A stretch of DNA of 64,000 nucleotides from Furcasterigmium furcatum (GCA_001599815.1 BCIA01000003.1:1674001-1738000); one strand, 5' to 3'; shown: positions 32,481 to 44,496, numbered from the stretch's first letter. The notes: generated by a model not told the origin, from the letters alone. Program-made: numbers and translations.

Positions 32481-34762
32481 TTAGAAATGGGACTGGAAAA
32501 ACCAAGGTTGGGCATGCCCCTCTGCGGTGTCCAGTGCCGTGCTCCTGGTATCCATCGGCACGGGAACAGTGTCTCTGAATATTCCCAGATCATCCTTGCC
32601 CCTGGTATGAGACTCTGACCTGTCAACAGGAACCAAGACACCGCATTCCCAGTTGCGACAGTTCAACTTCTCCGAACCCGTGCCGCGATCCTTGACCAGT
32701 CGACCCCTGCGGAGAATGCATGTCTTGTCAGCGAAGTACGTCTCGACCGGTGCACCCATTGGCCGGGGAAGCAGTCTCACCATGCACTTTCAGACAGATT
32801 TGCGCTCCCCACGTATGCCCAAGCCGACGCGGTCTGGCCCGGGCTGGCTGCATGGACATAAATGGCCTTCGAGTGCATCAAGATGCCTGTTCTTGTGTTG
32901 ACGGAGTCCCGGACCACCTCGCGTGGAAACGTTGACGATTTCCACCATTTCTCCTGGAAGCAGATAGTACCCCCCGACTACGAGATGGGTCGTTAATACT
33001 CGGGAATGAAGGGGGCGGACGAACTCACGTTGTTTCCTCCATGACTTGCCGCGACGGTGGCTGCCGAGGGGAAGTAGACGCTGAAGTGATCTCTCAGTGG
33101 GACCTCTTCGCCACTAGACAGGGCCACGCATCCAGTTGCAGTCGTGGATGGGTTGCCCTTCCTCTGCTTGCTCTGCCTCTCGCGGTACTCCTTCATCCCA
33201 TTGTCTCCTAGAAAACAAATACCATTAGATGAAGCAAGTCAATTCATGTGGACAGGGAACACTCCAACCTTGGCAGGCGTAGTACAAGGCCTTCAGATAT
33301 GCGTTGTCGAGAGATCCCAGAGACGAGGTCTGTTGAACAATGGCTTAGTACGGGCCGCATGGGCAACCATGTGCTCGTCGTTTCTCACCAGGTAATGCAC
33401 GTTGAGAAGACCCTCGTTTTGTATCCCAAGCGCTGTGACGGTCTTTCCCAGACCGCAATAGCCTGGAGAAACGTTAATAGGCTGGCGTGCATGGTGATAT
33501 CAAAGTGCTCAGCGAGAATTTTCATATTGCACACCTGTATTTCGCGCAGCGGCACCCATGTGAGGCCCGGAGCTATCGGTGATCGTTAGTAGGGCATCTC
33601 AGAGTGACTCTTCTGTCGCCTAACACATTTTCGCAGAGACTCACATGCTGTGTATGAAACCGTATCTCCTGGTCTCCGAGAAATCATACTTGTCGAGGCT
33701 CTGAATCAGACCCTTCTCGAGGCCTTGTGCAAGAAGAAACTCGCGAAGAGAAGACTTGAAGGGGGTCTCGGTATCCTTGCTCGGTGTCGCAACTTCAAGG
33801 GAGTGTACGAGTTGGGGGAGATCGATGAGAAACACCATCTGGGCATCACACGTCAGCAGCTATACCCGTACCAAGAATCATGAGAACCTGGGCCTCACAT
33901 TTTCCAATTGTCCCGTCTCACCCCAATCGTATCTGGTCAGATTGCCAGAGGGGATGACGACACGCAGATGACTGTGCCCTAGGTTAACCGACGGCTTATG
34001 ATCAGAAACTCGAGCCAAGCGGCGTACCTCTTGAACTTGAGAAGCTGCAGCTTGGAATGCATGTAGCCACCGCCACTCATCTTCGGAAAGCAGAACCGTA
34101 TCCGTTCCGAAGGCACATTGCTGCGCATTTCTTCCTGCTGCTGATAATCAGTTCATGATTTATTTCGAGGAGGAAGTGACCGTCGCCGGCCCGATGGGCA
34201 GTACACATACCTGAGCTTCATCGTTCGCGAACGCCACGAGAATCAGCCTGGTGCGGGCGATGTCGACCTTGGATAGCATCCAAGATTCGTCCCACTGGAA
34301 GGATGACAGGACGGCTAGCTCGAGGTGATTTCGGTCGAAAATCTCCTCAAGCTTGATGTCGTCTCCAGACCTCGGGCAGCTGAAGACCCAGGTTCTCTTG
34401 ACGACTCCCTTCGCAAACGGCAAGGGATTGTCGGAGCGTTCGTCGGGGCTGTGTTGCTTCGTTGGCCCGCCCTGGTTGGATTGGTGTTTGGGCACTCCAG
34501 GCGGTCTCTGCGGTGTGGCAAGTGCAGGCCGTTTGAATGCCGGTGATTGTGCTAGACCGGCCTGGTCTGCCGAGCGCTTTTTCTGCCGGGCAAGACGCTC
34601 CTCTTCCATTCTCTTCCTGTCGAGTTTCAGTGATCCGAAGTTCGAGGACGGCTCCGCCTGCGCCACTGATGAAGTGAGTGACATGGCAAGTGCAGCCTCG
34701 AGCGCCTCATTCTCGTCGAGCTCTCCATTGATGCCTTTCAGGATATCCCCGTCAGAAGCCAT
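32481..34762 (-). CDS. Tdp1-like phosphodiesterase with N-terminal ubiquitin-interacting motif
   Basis: Member of the tyrosyl-DNA phosphodiesterase family, enzymes that remove topoisomerase-derived adducts from DNA 3' ends. The gene is complement(join(32481..32706,32781..32977,33029..33207,33269..33329,33389..33462,33535..33572,33645..33838,33899..33971,34028..34140,34211..34762)), 568 residues. A UIM-like helix sits at residues 16-29 (DENEALEAALAMSL). HKD motif 1 is YMHSKLQLLKF with H212/K214, followed by VIPSGNLTRYDWGE. HKD motif 2 is LMHSKAIYV with H463/K465, followed by AYVGSANLSESAWG. Middle blocks are RNTGYCGLGKTV and TSSLGSLDNAYLKALY. Ten exons all join in frame. The tail ends QPWFFQSHF. 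Whether it is the sole Tdp1 ortholog of this fungus or a divergent paralog cannot be decided here. Confidence 0.88.
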
Positions 34763-35719
34763 TTTCGATGGTGCCGGATGGTAGCTGGGGGTTGAGAAGG
34801 GAAATGAAACGAGGTCGTGCGCGTCGTTGAGTCGACTCCCAACGCGAAGCAGGCGCGAAGTCACGTGCGGAGGTGACCACCCGGGGACTGGACGGCGAGT
34901 TATGTTTACAAGCGCGCGTTTGAGATTCACCCATGTGAGTTTTCCTGGATAGCGGTGCTGCAAGTCGTCTTGTGTCAGGTTGGGCGTTTGAGGGCCCCCT
35001 CACTGGCTCCGAGGTACCTTAGTACCTTAGTTGTATGAAGCCTGAGTACTGCACCTACCCAAGTAGACAGCCGGTGGGTCTGTCCGACATGGAAGGTCAG
35101 AGACCAGCCCAAGTACTAGACTGGCACCTAGATACCCACGGAATCATGGCAACTTCATCGACCAAGCATTGCCCGAATATCATACGCACGTGGTTCTCCA
35201 ACTGTGTACACCCCGTCCTGCACACTGATCTGTGGGATAGCAAACACCGTAGGCGGTGTGGTTTCCCGGCCCTACCTGGTGCCTTGGGTACTATGCATTA
35301 CCCAGCACTACACAGTAGTACGCACCAAATGCAAGTCGGTCCCGTCAACGCTGTGGTATAACTCCGGTCTGGATCTCCCGATGCACACCCAACGCTGTCC
35401 TGCGCCACCTCGGAGCCAGATGCAGCATGCTCGCTAGTCGAATAGGCCACTTCGACGAAACCAGACAACATGGTGACTCTAGAGACAAATGTGAGATATC
35501 CTGAGTGCCCCCCAGCCCCGCCCCCAAAAGAACCCCCCCATGTTCCAAAGCCGCCCTGACCAAACCACCTGACGGCTAACCCAAGCCCAGAGTCCCCGTA
35601 ATCGCCTTTGCCTTGTCCTGGAACATACCAACCGTAACCGTCGAATCGCCAGCAACCTTATGCTTTGTGACAAACGAGAGATAGAGTGGGTGGAGAGAAA
35701 GGAAAGTGCCTTTTGGAGC
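34763..35719. promoter_or_regulatory. Upstream region of the Tdp1-like gene
   Basis: 957 bp between tandem minus-strand genes. It contains GGTACCTTAGTACCTTAG near 35013, of the dispersed TAGGTA/TACCT family. No coding signal seen. Confidence 0.45.
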
Positions 35720-36805
35720 TCACGATAGCTTCAGAATGCGGCGTAAGCTGTCCTCCATCTCCGCCACACCGTTGGGCCTGCCAGCAGCCACACCAGGCGC
35801 ACTCGGCGGTGTGTCAGCTGGGAGCCTAGCAGAGGGCGAAGCATTGAGCGGCCGAGTTGCTTCCGTCCTTGGACCGAACAAGACTCTCTTGAGCGCTTCA
35901 GAAGGGTCCTCGCGGGGTTCAGCTTGGGCATATCGAGGATCCAAAGGCGAGTGTGGGGAGCCATGAGCGGCCCGGATTCGCTCGTGGTAAGGAGTAGCAA
36001 AAGCCGGGCCTACGTGACCGACTGGGGTGCCGTCGAGCTCAGACAGTGGGATGCCTGAAGTGGAGCGCTGCACCTGGAAACGGCCCGCCGGGAAGGTGTT
36101 CTCTTGTCGATGAGGCATCGTTCGAGGCTCACTCGGACCGGAACCAAGGTTCTGAGGTGATAGAAGGGTCTGTCGAGTGGCCGCCAAATTCGCATTCGCA
36201 AAACTGGCTCGGCGCGCCCTCTCCTTCTCTGCGCGATCGGCTCTGAACATGGCTTCGAGTGGGGAATCATGTGTTGGGACGAAGGAATGGGACGGAGTGG
36301 GCGCCTCCGAGTCGGTCGCGGGGGGTGAGGGCTGTTGCTGGATCAGACGCTTGGAAGATGGGGGACATGGCGAGTCAGTTGTTGTGTTCTTGGAAAAGAA
36401 GCTGGGAATAGGCAAAGCGGAAGGAGCTGGCGAGGCGTGGAATGTTGAACCGGCAAAGGCAGTCGACGATGTGAACTTTGTCGAAGGAAGGCTGTTAGGC
36501 GGTGTTGTTTTTCGACCCGTAGGCGAGGCTGCCGTATTCTTTCCACGGGATTTGTTGCCAGCATTTCGCGAACGAGCCGATCGCGAGGCGGAAGGGTTAG
36601 CCGTGGCTGAGTGCGTATCGGGAGATGCAGAAGTTGATTTGTGAGGGGTAAACGGTTGTGATGGCTGGCTGAAGGCGATTGCCGAAGGACCTGAGGCATC
36701 GTTCTCGGAGGCGTACATCTTCTGTCCCGATGCCTTGCCCGGATGTCGGCCGTTGCGACGGCGCGGGGGTGTCGGCTTTGCTTGTTGGCTTGTATTCTCC
36801 TGCAT
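35720..36805 (-). CDS. PNRC/Edc1-like protein, candidate activator of mRNA decapping
   Basis: Single-exon frame of 361 residues, almost wholly disordered and rich in Ser, Pro and Thr. The informative part is residues 117-136: FAGSTF, then HASPAPSA, then LPIPSFF. This matches the two short motifs of Edc1/Edc2 and human PNRC2, a Dcp2-activating [YF]-A-G-x-x-F element followed by a Dcp1-EVH1-binding L-P-x-P element. A charged segment (EAMFRADRAEKERARRASFANA) and a C-terminal short helix (EMEDSLRRILKLS) are other ordered candidates. The basic N-terminus (PRRRNGRHPGK) could bind RNA. Decapping activation is inferred from motif content only; an upstream coding exon is possible. Divergent from RBX1. 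Confidence 0.72.
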   Translation of the reverse strand: MQENTSQQAKPTPPRRRNGRHPGKASGQKMYASENDASGPSAIAFSQPSQPFTPHKSTSASPDTHSATANPSASRSARSRNAGNKSRGKNTAASPTGRKTTPPNSLPSTKFTSSTAFAGSTFHASPAPSALPIPSFFSKNTTTDSPCPPSSKRLIQQQPSPPATDSEAPTPSHSFVPTHDSPLEAMFRADRAEKERARRASFANANLAATRQTLLSPQNLGSGPSEPRTMPHRQENTFPAGRFQVQRSTSGIPLSELDGTPVGHVGPAFATPYHERIRAAHGSPHSPLDPRYAQAEPREDPSEALKRVLFGPRTEATRPLNASPSARLPADTPPSAPGVAAGRPNGVAEMEDSLRRILKLS

Positions 36806-37709
36806 TGCGCCGTGTTTGGTAGACCTCGGCTGGACACACGGTGCCAGGAAGTCTTGTGTTATGACTAAAGGTGCCCAGGTCAGTCAGGGCGTCCAAGAGT
36901 TGGTCGATATAGATACTTGTCGCATACTGAGAGGAAGGATTGGCTTGATCTGCGGGGCCGCGCGTACTGTTCTGGAAACCAGGCGGTCTCTGCACAGAAG
37001 TAGGAAGGTGATGGCTGCGATATCGGCGCTGAGTCTGGGAAGGTTATGATTGCGCAGCGACTCCTTCTCATGTTGTATAGTTTGAAGTGTAGGAGCAGGC
37101 TGAGGGAGGCAACCGTAACCATGGAAGGCCCGATATGCCAGAGCCTTGGTGGTTGGATGCCAGTCACTCAGCCCCTCATGCCACTCTCGGCCAATGACGT
37201 GACTCACTGAGCAGCCCGCTTGACAGGAGGTACTTGGGTACGTACTGTACCTCAGTGGGCGGTGACGCACAGGCCTCCGTGCCACCCCGCGCTTTCGTCA
37301 GGTACCCAGGCTGCTCCGCCAGCGTTACCTAAGCTAGACGGACGATTTGTTGCCTGCCGACCTGCCTGCTCTTCGTCTGGTTGAAGCTCTTTGAGCCTTG
37401 ATGGTTCGTTACAACAAAGCATCCATCCATTCAGCTCTGCCAACCCCTTTCGACTGGAGTCAAGGACCTTCCGTAAGGTCAAAACCTTCGGCCACGAACC
37501 AACTCTAGAGTCGTCAACATCGGCGGTAGAGACTTCCACTTCGCGGGGCAAGAGACGAACCACAGCTGCATCTGCCTTTGACGAAGACTTCCCTCGACGA
37601 TCAACAAGACAAATCTACTCTGCGACTGCTGAGTCTTGTGCCGACATTGCGATAAACTCCCCAGAATCGCCTCCGATACCTCGATTCACAACATCCACGC
37701 TCAGTCATC
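36806..37709. promoter_or_regulatory. Divergent PNRC-like/RBX1 intergenic region
   Basis: 904 bp with both promoters; a GGTAC-rich stretch near 37230-37256 (GGTACTTGGGTACGTACTG) belongs to the dispersed family. No gene seen. Confidence 0.45.
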
Positions 37710-38238
<529 letters not shown>

Positions 38239-38498
38239 GTGCCGCCTTTGCCGGGCCTCACTTTCAACGACACAAGACCACAAGTCGCTGGCCAGTTTTG
38301 GGCATCAAATACCTCGCGGGAATGCCCATACTGCCGAGAAACAAATGCTGCTTCTTATCGAGCGCGACCGAGGCATGGGGTCTATAATGGAATAGATTTT
38401 GCGGCAGAGCGAACGGAGAGGACCCCAAACAGCGCTTGGTGGGGAAGGACCATGACGGCATGAGCAATGAACAACAACACATCAAGTCCCCTTTATTT

Positions 38499-38945
38499 TC
38501 AGCCTGTCTTCTCTACTGTAGTGACGTGCATTGTGCCACCCGGTTCCAGCCATGCGACTGGGTGTTTGTTGAAGAATGGCCATGGCGGCACGACGGCGAC
38601 GAATGTCAAAGCAGTGCCGGCGAGACCGATATACATGGCCAGCTTGATGTCCTGAAGGAAGAATCCGACGACGAAGGCAATGGCCTGCAGGGAAAAGATC
38701 GTTAGCATTTGAGTGGTGCTGGTAAGGGATGTGGTAGGTTGATGTGGCAAACAATCCTGAAGCCACATGTCGACTTACAGTGGTGACTGAGAGAAGCAAC
38801 GTTGCCAGCAGTTCAGCAAGCTTCTGTCCTTCGAAGTCCTGCACCGCGCATGTCAGCAAGGCCAGAATAGAATCACTTCTGGGCCATAACGCACGATCTG
38901 CCCATCGACAGCATCTCGCAGCTTGTCCAAAAGCTCCTCGGCCAT
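38499..38945 (-). CDS. SPC1: Signal peptidase complex subunit Spc1 (SPC12)
   Basis: Small non-catalytic subunit of ER signal peptidase that helps the complex discriminate membrane segments from signal peptides. The gene is complement(join(38499..38684,38779..38838,38895..38945)), 98 residues. It reads MAEELLDKLRDAVDGQI, then DFEGQKLAELLATLLLS, then two membrane helices joined by a tight turn (AIAFVVGFFLQDIKLAMYIG and LAGTALTFVAVV) and PPWPFFNKHPVAWL. The FEGQ motif and the double hairpin are diagnostic. Convergent with RBX1, with 260 bp between stops. Confidence 0.93.
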
Positions 38946-40235
38946 CGCGAAGGCTTGGGTTGTAAGGCGTGGGTAGGAAGGCGGTGTTGGATGCCGCGGT
39001 TTGGTGCCGGGCAATTCGATGGATTCGATCGATGTGGGTATTTGCGTGTCGGTTCTCGGAAGCGAGGCTAAGGCTCCTTCGAATTGTAATGTCGTTGTTG
39101 TCCCTCCCGGAGGTTGACCGTTACTTGGGAGCCGCCAGCTTGATGGTCGGAAGTTGACACGAACCTCGAGGTGTCGCCCAAAGAGGCTAGGACCATTGGA
39201 ATCCACCCTTGATTGACGGAGAGGTCTCGTTGGCAGTGTGAGGACAGTGCGGATCACAAGTGTCGTCCCGCAAGGTTCTGGGGCCCGGAAGCAGAGGAAC
39301 TCCGTTTGGAAAAATCGTCTGCACACTGTATCTACATCGGGCATCTTCCGGCCACTCAGAGGCCAAGAAAGCAAAATTCCGATAGGTAGGTACCGGCCCG
39401 GGCAACTTCCTTGTTCCCTAGCCTAGGTCGCCCTGTAGCACGAGCAGGGCACCTGACGAAATTTCGCTGGCCTGGAGGCCCCAGAGCAAAACGAGTCCAA
39501 AACCAGCCGGGCAACCACAACCTCTTTTTTCCCTCTTCAATCAAGACTTCTCGTCTGTCTTCGCACTGCACCACTGCAATTTCGCGTCAAACCATAGACT
39601 GCTCGCAGTACTCACCCCAATATCCAGCAAAGCCAAATCCCAACCTTCTCGTTCTGTCTCACAGACTCCTTTCTCTGCGCCCCCGCTTGGCTCCATCGCC
39701 TATCCCATCGCCATCTGCGAGAGCTTTCAATCCGACCACCCTAGAAACAGACCTCTCAAGCCTCAGCTTCGTCGAGCTCTGTAAACAGGTCTCAGGACCA
39801 GCCAAACATCCCCCCTCGCCCAAAATACCACCAAGTTGGCTTCATTCGCTCCTCTCCGCCTCTCCCCCCCTCGTCCGCTCCCAGGTCCTGGTTTCTGGGT
39901 CTACAGCGGAGTGAACAAGAAGCCGCCTTAACTGGGCCTGCGAACAACACAGCGACCATTCTCTCTCCCCCCTGCCTTGTCGGCCATCCAGGGCCGCGCC
40001 TGACCGTTGTCGTACGTCGTGTGTGCGATTGCGACATTACTGCGCACAGCTGTAACGCGCTGTGCGCAGCCCCGACAAGAAGTCCTCCGACTTCCACGGT
40101 ATCTTGATCATCAAGTTATGGGATAATTTACTTGCTCCCAGCGCTGCGGGGATTCGACAAGCGGACCCGCGATCCGAACCGACTTGTGGGCTGACCATTC
40201 ACCACACCTTACGACACAACCAACCCACTACGAAT
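38946..40235. promoter_or_regulatory. SPC1/CorA divergent region with ATG-free stretch before the CorA gene
   Basis: From about 39146 to 40117 (972 bp) the + strand has no ATG, and from about 39480 it is pyrimidine-rich. This is the pattern of a long 5' leader for the transporter. The single ATG after that opens a two-codon uORF at 40118-40126. The other frames here are unsupported. Confidence 0.5.
40118..40126 (+). promoter_or_regulatory. Two-codon uORF before the CorA-type gene
   Basis: ATG GGA TAA, 110 bp upstream of the main ATG. It is the only ATG in roughly 1.1 kb of + strand before the gene, so it may tune translation. Translation is inferred. Confidence 0.5.
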
Positions 40236-42167
40236 ATGTCTGACCACGAAGAGAACGTCCCGGAGCTCGGCTTCAAGGCCCCCGTTCCGGAGCTAGACGA
40301 TCATCGACACCAGTCTCCGGCGACCCAGCAACCCGAACGCGTCCGCAGGGGCACTTTCGACACCCTCTACGGCGCTCGTCTCCTCGGCTCTGACGCCGAG
40401 GATAACGCTTCTGGTGCTCGCACCGGGGACGCCGAGGAAGCCATTCTTGACGATGATGGGGACGCCGCAGGATTCTCTCCCCGTCGCCCACGCCGTCCGA
40501 CCGTCGAGACCATGGGCGACCAGCGGTCTGTCTCACCCCCAAACTCGGTGAAGGCCTTTGCTGAGGCTCGTCGCCGGGAGCGTGAGCTGTCCTTCTCCGA
40601 ACCGCGCCCCGATAAGAAGATCGAGGAGCTGGAGCTGCACCGAACCATGTCCAACGTCAGCCGACACACTTACCGCAGCCGCCCTCAGACCGTGGATGAT
40701 GACGACGATGCTGTCAGTCTGGCCAGCAAGAAGTCCGGCGAGAACGACGTGTGCTTCCCTGTCCAGGACCCTTACCGAAAGGATCAGCTCAACATCGACT
40801 TTGATTACCTCGAAAATTTCATCCACAGCGACCGCGCTGCGAGGGAGGCTGCTAAGCAGGTGGCCAGGGAACGGGTTTTCACAGACCTGCGAGCACCCCC
40901 AACTGCTACGGCCCATGATGGCATGCGTCTCGCCACTGTTGACGGCGATATCGTAGATATGCCATCCGACACGTCCACCACCGCTGATCCTAAGGAGAAG
41001 GAACGTCTATCTGAGCCCAAACCACCTGTTTCTCAGCCACACGCCGAGAAGAACCGTTTCAGCTTCTTCTCATCAGCCTGGGAGTCCACGATCCATGCGC
41101 CTGACTTCGACGATCTCATTCTACCTGGAGAAGACATCCGTGGGCTTTTCACCTTGCCTGCTGACGAAACGGACGGAGTTTGGTGGTTGAACGTCAGCGA
41201 ACCCAGCAGGGAGGAGGTCACTGCTCTCTGCAAGGCGTTCGGCGTTCACCCCCTCACCATCGAGGACATCACCACTCAAGAGACGCGCGAAAAGATTGAG
41301 CTTTTCCCTTCGTACTACTTTGCTTGCTTCCGCTCCTTCCAGATCGTCGAGGAGGAAGATGGGCAAGAGTACGAGCCCTTCAACATTTATGTTATCGTGT
41401 TCCGCGAGGGTACTCTCAGTTTCAGCTTCCAACCCAGCGCCCATGCCACCCACGTGCGCAGGAGGATCGCGTTTCTGAAGGACTACGTTGCGCTGAGCAG
41501 CGACTGGATTTGCTATGCCTTGATGTGAGTACTCTTCGCTGCTGCGCACTTCGCCTGGGAAGAAACCAAACTGACACTCCACAGCGATGACATTGTGGAC
41601 TCCTTCGCCCCCATCATCCGCAAGCTTGAGCTTGAGTCCGATTCCATTGAGGACGAGGTCTTCGTGGCACGCGAGAATGATTCCAACGCCTTCCTGCGCA
41701 GTATTGGCCGGACGCGCAAGAATTGCCTTGCTCTCATGCGTTTGCTGGGTGGCAAGGCCGATGTTCTCCGTGGCTTTACCAAGCGTTGCAATGAGAACTA
41801 CAAGGTGACCCCTCGCATGGATATCGGCATGTATCTGGGTGATATCCAAGATCACGTCGTCACAATGGTTACCAACCTGAGCCATTTCGAGAAGATCTTG
41901 GCCCGATCCCACAGCAACTACCTCGCGCAGCTATCTATCCACAACATCGAGCAGGGTACCGACACCAATCGTGTGCTGAGCAAGATCACATTCTTGGCGT
42001 CCATTCTGGTGCCGATGAATCTCGTCAGCGGCCTGTTTGGCATGAACGTCAAAGTTCCTTTCCAAGACGTGGAAAACTCGCTTGCACCTTTCTTCACCAT
42101 CTTCGGCTGCCTCATCTCTTTTTGCATTCTCGTCCTGCTCTGGGCTCGCAAGGCCAAGTATATCTGA
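40236..42167 (+). CDS. CorA-type Mg2+ transporter (Alr1/Mnr2 family)
   Basis: Pentameric divalent-cation channel, with Mg2+ as the main substrate, in the plasma or vacuolar membrane. The gene is join(40236..41524,41585..42167), 623 residues. The first ~270 residues are acidic and Ser/Arg-rich and probably cytosolic and disordered. The CorA cytosolic domain starts near residue 280 (GVWWLNVSEPSREEVTAL, HPLTIEDITTQETREKIE). The long stalk helix leads to two C-terminal membrane helices, the first ending in the selectivity motif GMN (582-584, within GLFGMNVKVP). The last residues are RKAKYI. Alr1-type (plasma membrane) and Mnr2-type (vacuole) cannot be told apart by eye, so no symbol is given. Confidence 0.93.
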
Positions 42168-42891
42168 GGGCTTAGAAGGATTGCGTTTTGTTTTAGCACA
42201 CTTTCTCTTTTGACTGTCGCCGGTTCTGTCGGTAGCATGACATGGCAAGGTCGTTCTCTGTTTAGGTCCATAGATTAATTCTTCTTGCACTCATCACATT
42301 CGGGTCATTCCCAGCTCATTCGGGGTGTCCTGGTAACCTCAATTCCTCTATGACGCTTGGCCTATCTTTATTTGACCCGGTTCTTGCAGGTGTGGGACGG
42401 CCTTGCAGGCCGTGGAGGGTGGCCGACGTCTGTATCGGCGTAAACTGAACGAGTGGAAGAGTAGGAGTTGTCTTCTTCAAACCACACTAACGGATGGATG
42501 AGATGCCAGGCCGCAGAGCTACGTTTTTCCAGACAGATACACATATGTGTGTTCAGTGCAAAGTTGCCTCGAGATCCGTATGCTGTTATTCTCTATGTTT
42601 GTCGCTCCAGATTTTCTACAGTCGCCCTCGATGTCGTAGCATCCATGGATGTCGTTTGGAGTGCACGGTCCACCTTGCCTCCCAGTGGAAAGTTGCTGAG
42701 CTGGGCAGAATCGAAGTCCCACATGAAATTTCTCTGTCAACACACCAACGCTGCCAGGCTTGTTTCTTTGATCCTGCACCTCCTCCGGCTTCTCCCCCCA
42801 CCAAACGAACCAAAACAAGGTGTGCAGGTGCTCCCCAGCAGTGCTCGAGGCCCGTAGCTAATGTTCCCCAAGCCCGACATCAGCTGTCATC
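42168..42891. promoter_or_regulatory. CorA-TIM8 spacer
   Basis: 724 bp between tandem + strand genes: 3' UTR of the transporter, then the TIM8 promoter. No further gene seen. Confidence 0.45.
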
Positions 42892-43257
42892 ATGGACTCC
42901 TCGCGCCAGGCCCTGGAGAACGCCGACCTCGACAAGCTGAACGACAAGGACAAGCAAGAACTTCGCCAGTTCCTCGCCAACGAGTCCCAGCGATCCCAGA
43001 TTCAGGGCCGTTAGTTGGAACCTTCCAAATGCCGATGCCGCTACCCTATGCGGCCACTCTCAGTCTGCTGTGCTAACAACTCCTTTGCGACAGAAACCCA
43101 TGCCCTGACCGAAGTCTGCTGGAAGAAGTGTGTGACCAGCTCCATCAAGAGCTCCAAGTTGGACAGCGGGGAGGAAAAGTGCCTGGCCAACTGCGTCGAC
43201 CGTTTCCTCGACGTCAACTTCTTGACGATGAAGCATCTCAACAACATGCGCTCCTGA
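42892..43257 (+). CDS. TIM8: Small Tim chaperone Tim8
   Basis: Intermembrane-space chaperone that, with Tim13, carries hydrophobic precursors to the TIM22 and SAM complexes. The gene is join(42892..43009,43094..43257), 93 residues. The twin CX3C motif is complete: C48-WKK-C52 and C69-LAN-C73, forming the Mia40-dependent disulfide hairpin. The N-terminal helix carries LRQFLANESQRSQIQG, as in fungal Tim8. The 84-nt intron uses a GTTAGT donor and joins in frame. It is short and lacks a presequence, as expected for this import route. Confidence 0.93.
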
Positions 43258-43701
43258 TAGATCATGAGAGAGGGTTCGCAGGAAAGCTGGACGTGGCAAT
43301 GAGCCAAGTCGAGCATTGTATTATATGTAGAACACATCTGGACGCCCCCTACGTCGGGGTATGACTGGCTAACCATGGTATTGGAACTATGCTCGATCTG
43401 GGCCCTTGGCCTGGACGTCTTGATAGAGTACCCACAAGCACTGGCACACATGTCACAAAGATTCGACGATTGGTTCAATGGTTCCGTATTCATGTGCATT
43501 GAAGACAGGTAGTGGTGAATACGTCTGTCCAACTACCTCATCAGAGACCAACCGACCGATCTGCCCACTCCGAGGTACGTCGGCGCTGTCGCTGCCGAAC
43601 GAAGAAAGCATTTTTTATCCCTTCTGACGCCGCATGCCAATGCTGAAAAACCATGAACCAGTTCCTGAAAGGACCATTCCGCCATAACTGCATGTCATCC
43701 T
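43258..43701. other. Convergent TIM8/RPL25 3' region
   Basis: 444 bp between stop codons, with two terminators and 3' UTRs; nothing else seen. Confidence 0.45.
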
Positions 43702-44496
43702 TTAGACGAGGGCGAGCTTGGTGGCAGCAATGTCGAGGGCATCGACATCGGGGGTAAGACGGGCGTAGGCCTTCTTGGAGCCGTCGGGGCTGTATCATGG
43801 TCAGTCAATCTTGGTCTCTTTGATGCCTGGTCGCAGCAGGGACATACCGGACGAGGGTGTTGATCTTGACGGTGTCGATGTCGTAGAGCTTCTTCAGAGC
43901 CTGCTTGATCTGGGCCTTGTTGGCCTTGATGTCGACGATGAAGACGAGGGTGTTGTGCTCCTCGATCTTCTTCATGGCGCTCTCCGTGTTGAGAGGGTGC
44001 AGGATGACCTTGTGCTCATCGAGGCGAGGCTCGTGAGGGATCGACTTGCGGGGGTACTTGGGAGCCCTGGACACCTGCAGGGTCTTGGGGCGGTGGAAGG
44101 AGGTCGTGTACCTGACCTTGGACTTCTTCTGGGAGTGAGTCTGGAGAGGGTCGTGTCAGTGGGCGAACGATTCAGAGTCTGGTCAGAGCACCGCAGAGAG
44201 AATACTCACACCCTTGAGGGCAGCCTTAGCGGCAGCGTTGGCCTGCTTGGAGCCCTTGGGAGCCTTGGAGGCACCGCCTAGATGAGAGAGGAAGCATCAG
44301 CAATCGCTCTGTGAAGAACTCGCAAAGTCTGCTGTTGCATGATGCCTCGTTGACTGGTACACTGGCCGCTGATTTGGATCAGACCGATTGTGTTGCAGGA
44401 CTGCCTCGGCAGCTGGCGCAGCGACCGTTAAGGCCGAGAAAATCGAGCTGGGATATCAAGTCATGTTGTACCTTTCTTCGCGTCCTTGGGAGCCAT
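43702..44496 (-). CDS. RPL25: 60S ribosomal protein uL23 (L25/L23a)
   Basis: Protein of the large subunit next to the polypeptide exit, docking site for SRP and nascent-chain factors. The gene is complement(join(43702..43789,43848..44140,44210..44277,44472..44496)), 157 residues, the normal size. The basic N-terminal extension begins MAPKDAKKG and acts as nuclear import signal in the family. The conserved L23 fold contains KSIPHEPRLDEHKVILHPL, ESAMKKIEEHNTLVFIVD, NKAQIKQALKKLYDI and NTLVRPDGSKKAYARL. The first intron is the longest (194 nt) and starts nine codons in, a pattern common in ribosomal protein genes. Divergent from BMT2. Confidence 0.96.

Noticed and set aside
32584..32623. Possible short intron (GTCAGAG...CAG) in the last exon of the Tdp1-like gene
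   Set aside because: It would be about 18 nt, too short to splice; the read-through frame gives a sensible tail.
39411..39914. 167-codon + strand frame before the CorA gene
   Set aside because: Contains no ATG and is pyrimidine-rich; leader rather than a gene.
41121..41912. 263-codon open frame on the minus strand
   Set aside because: Antisense to the CorA transporter and crosses its intron; no family resemblance.
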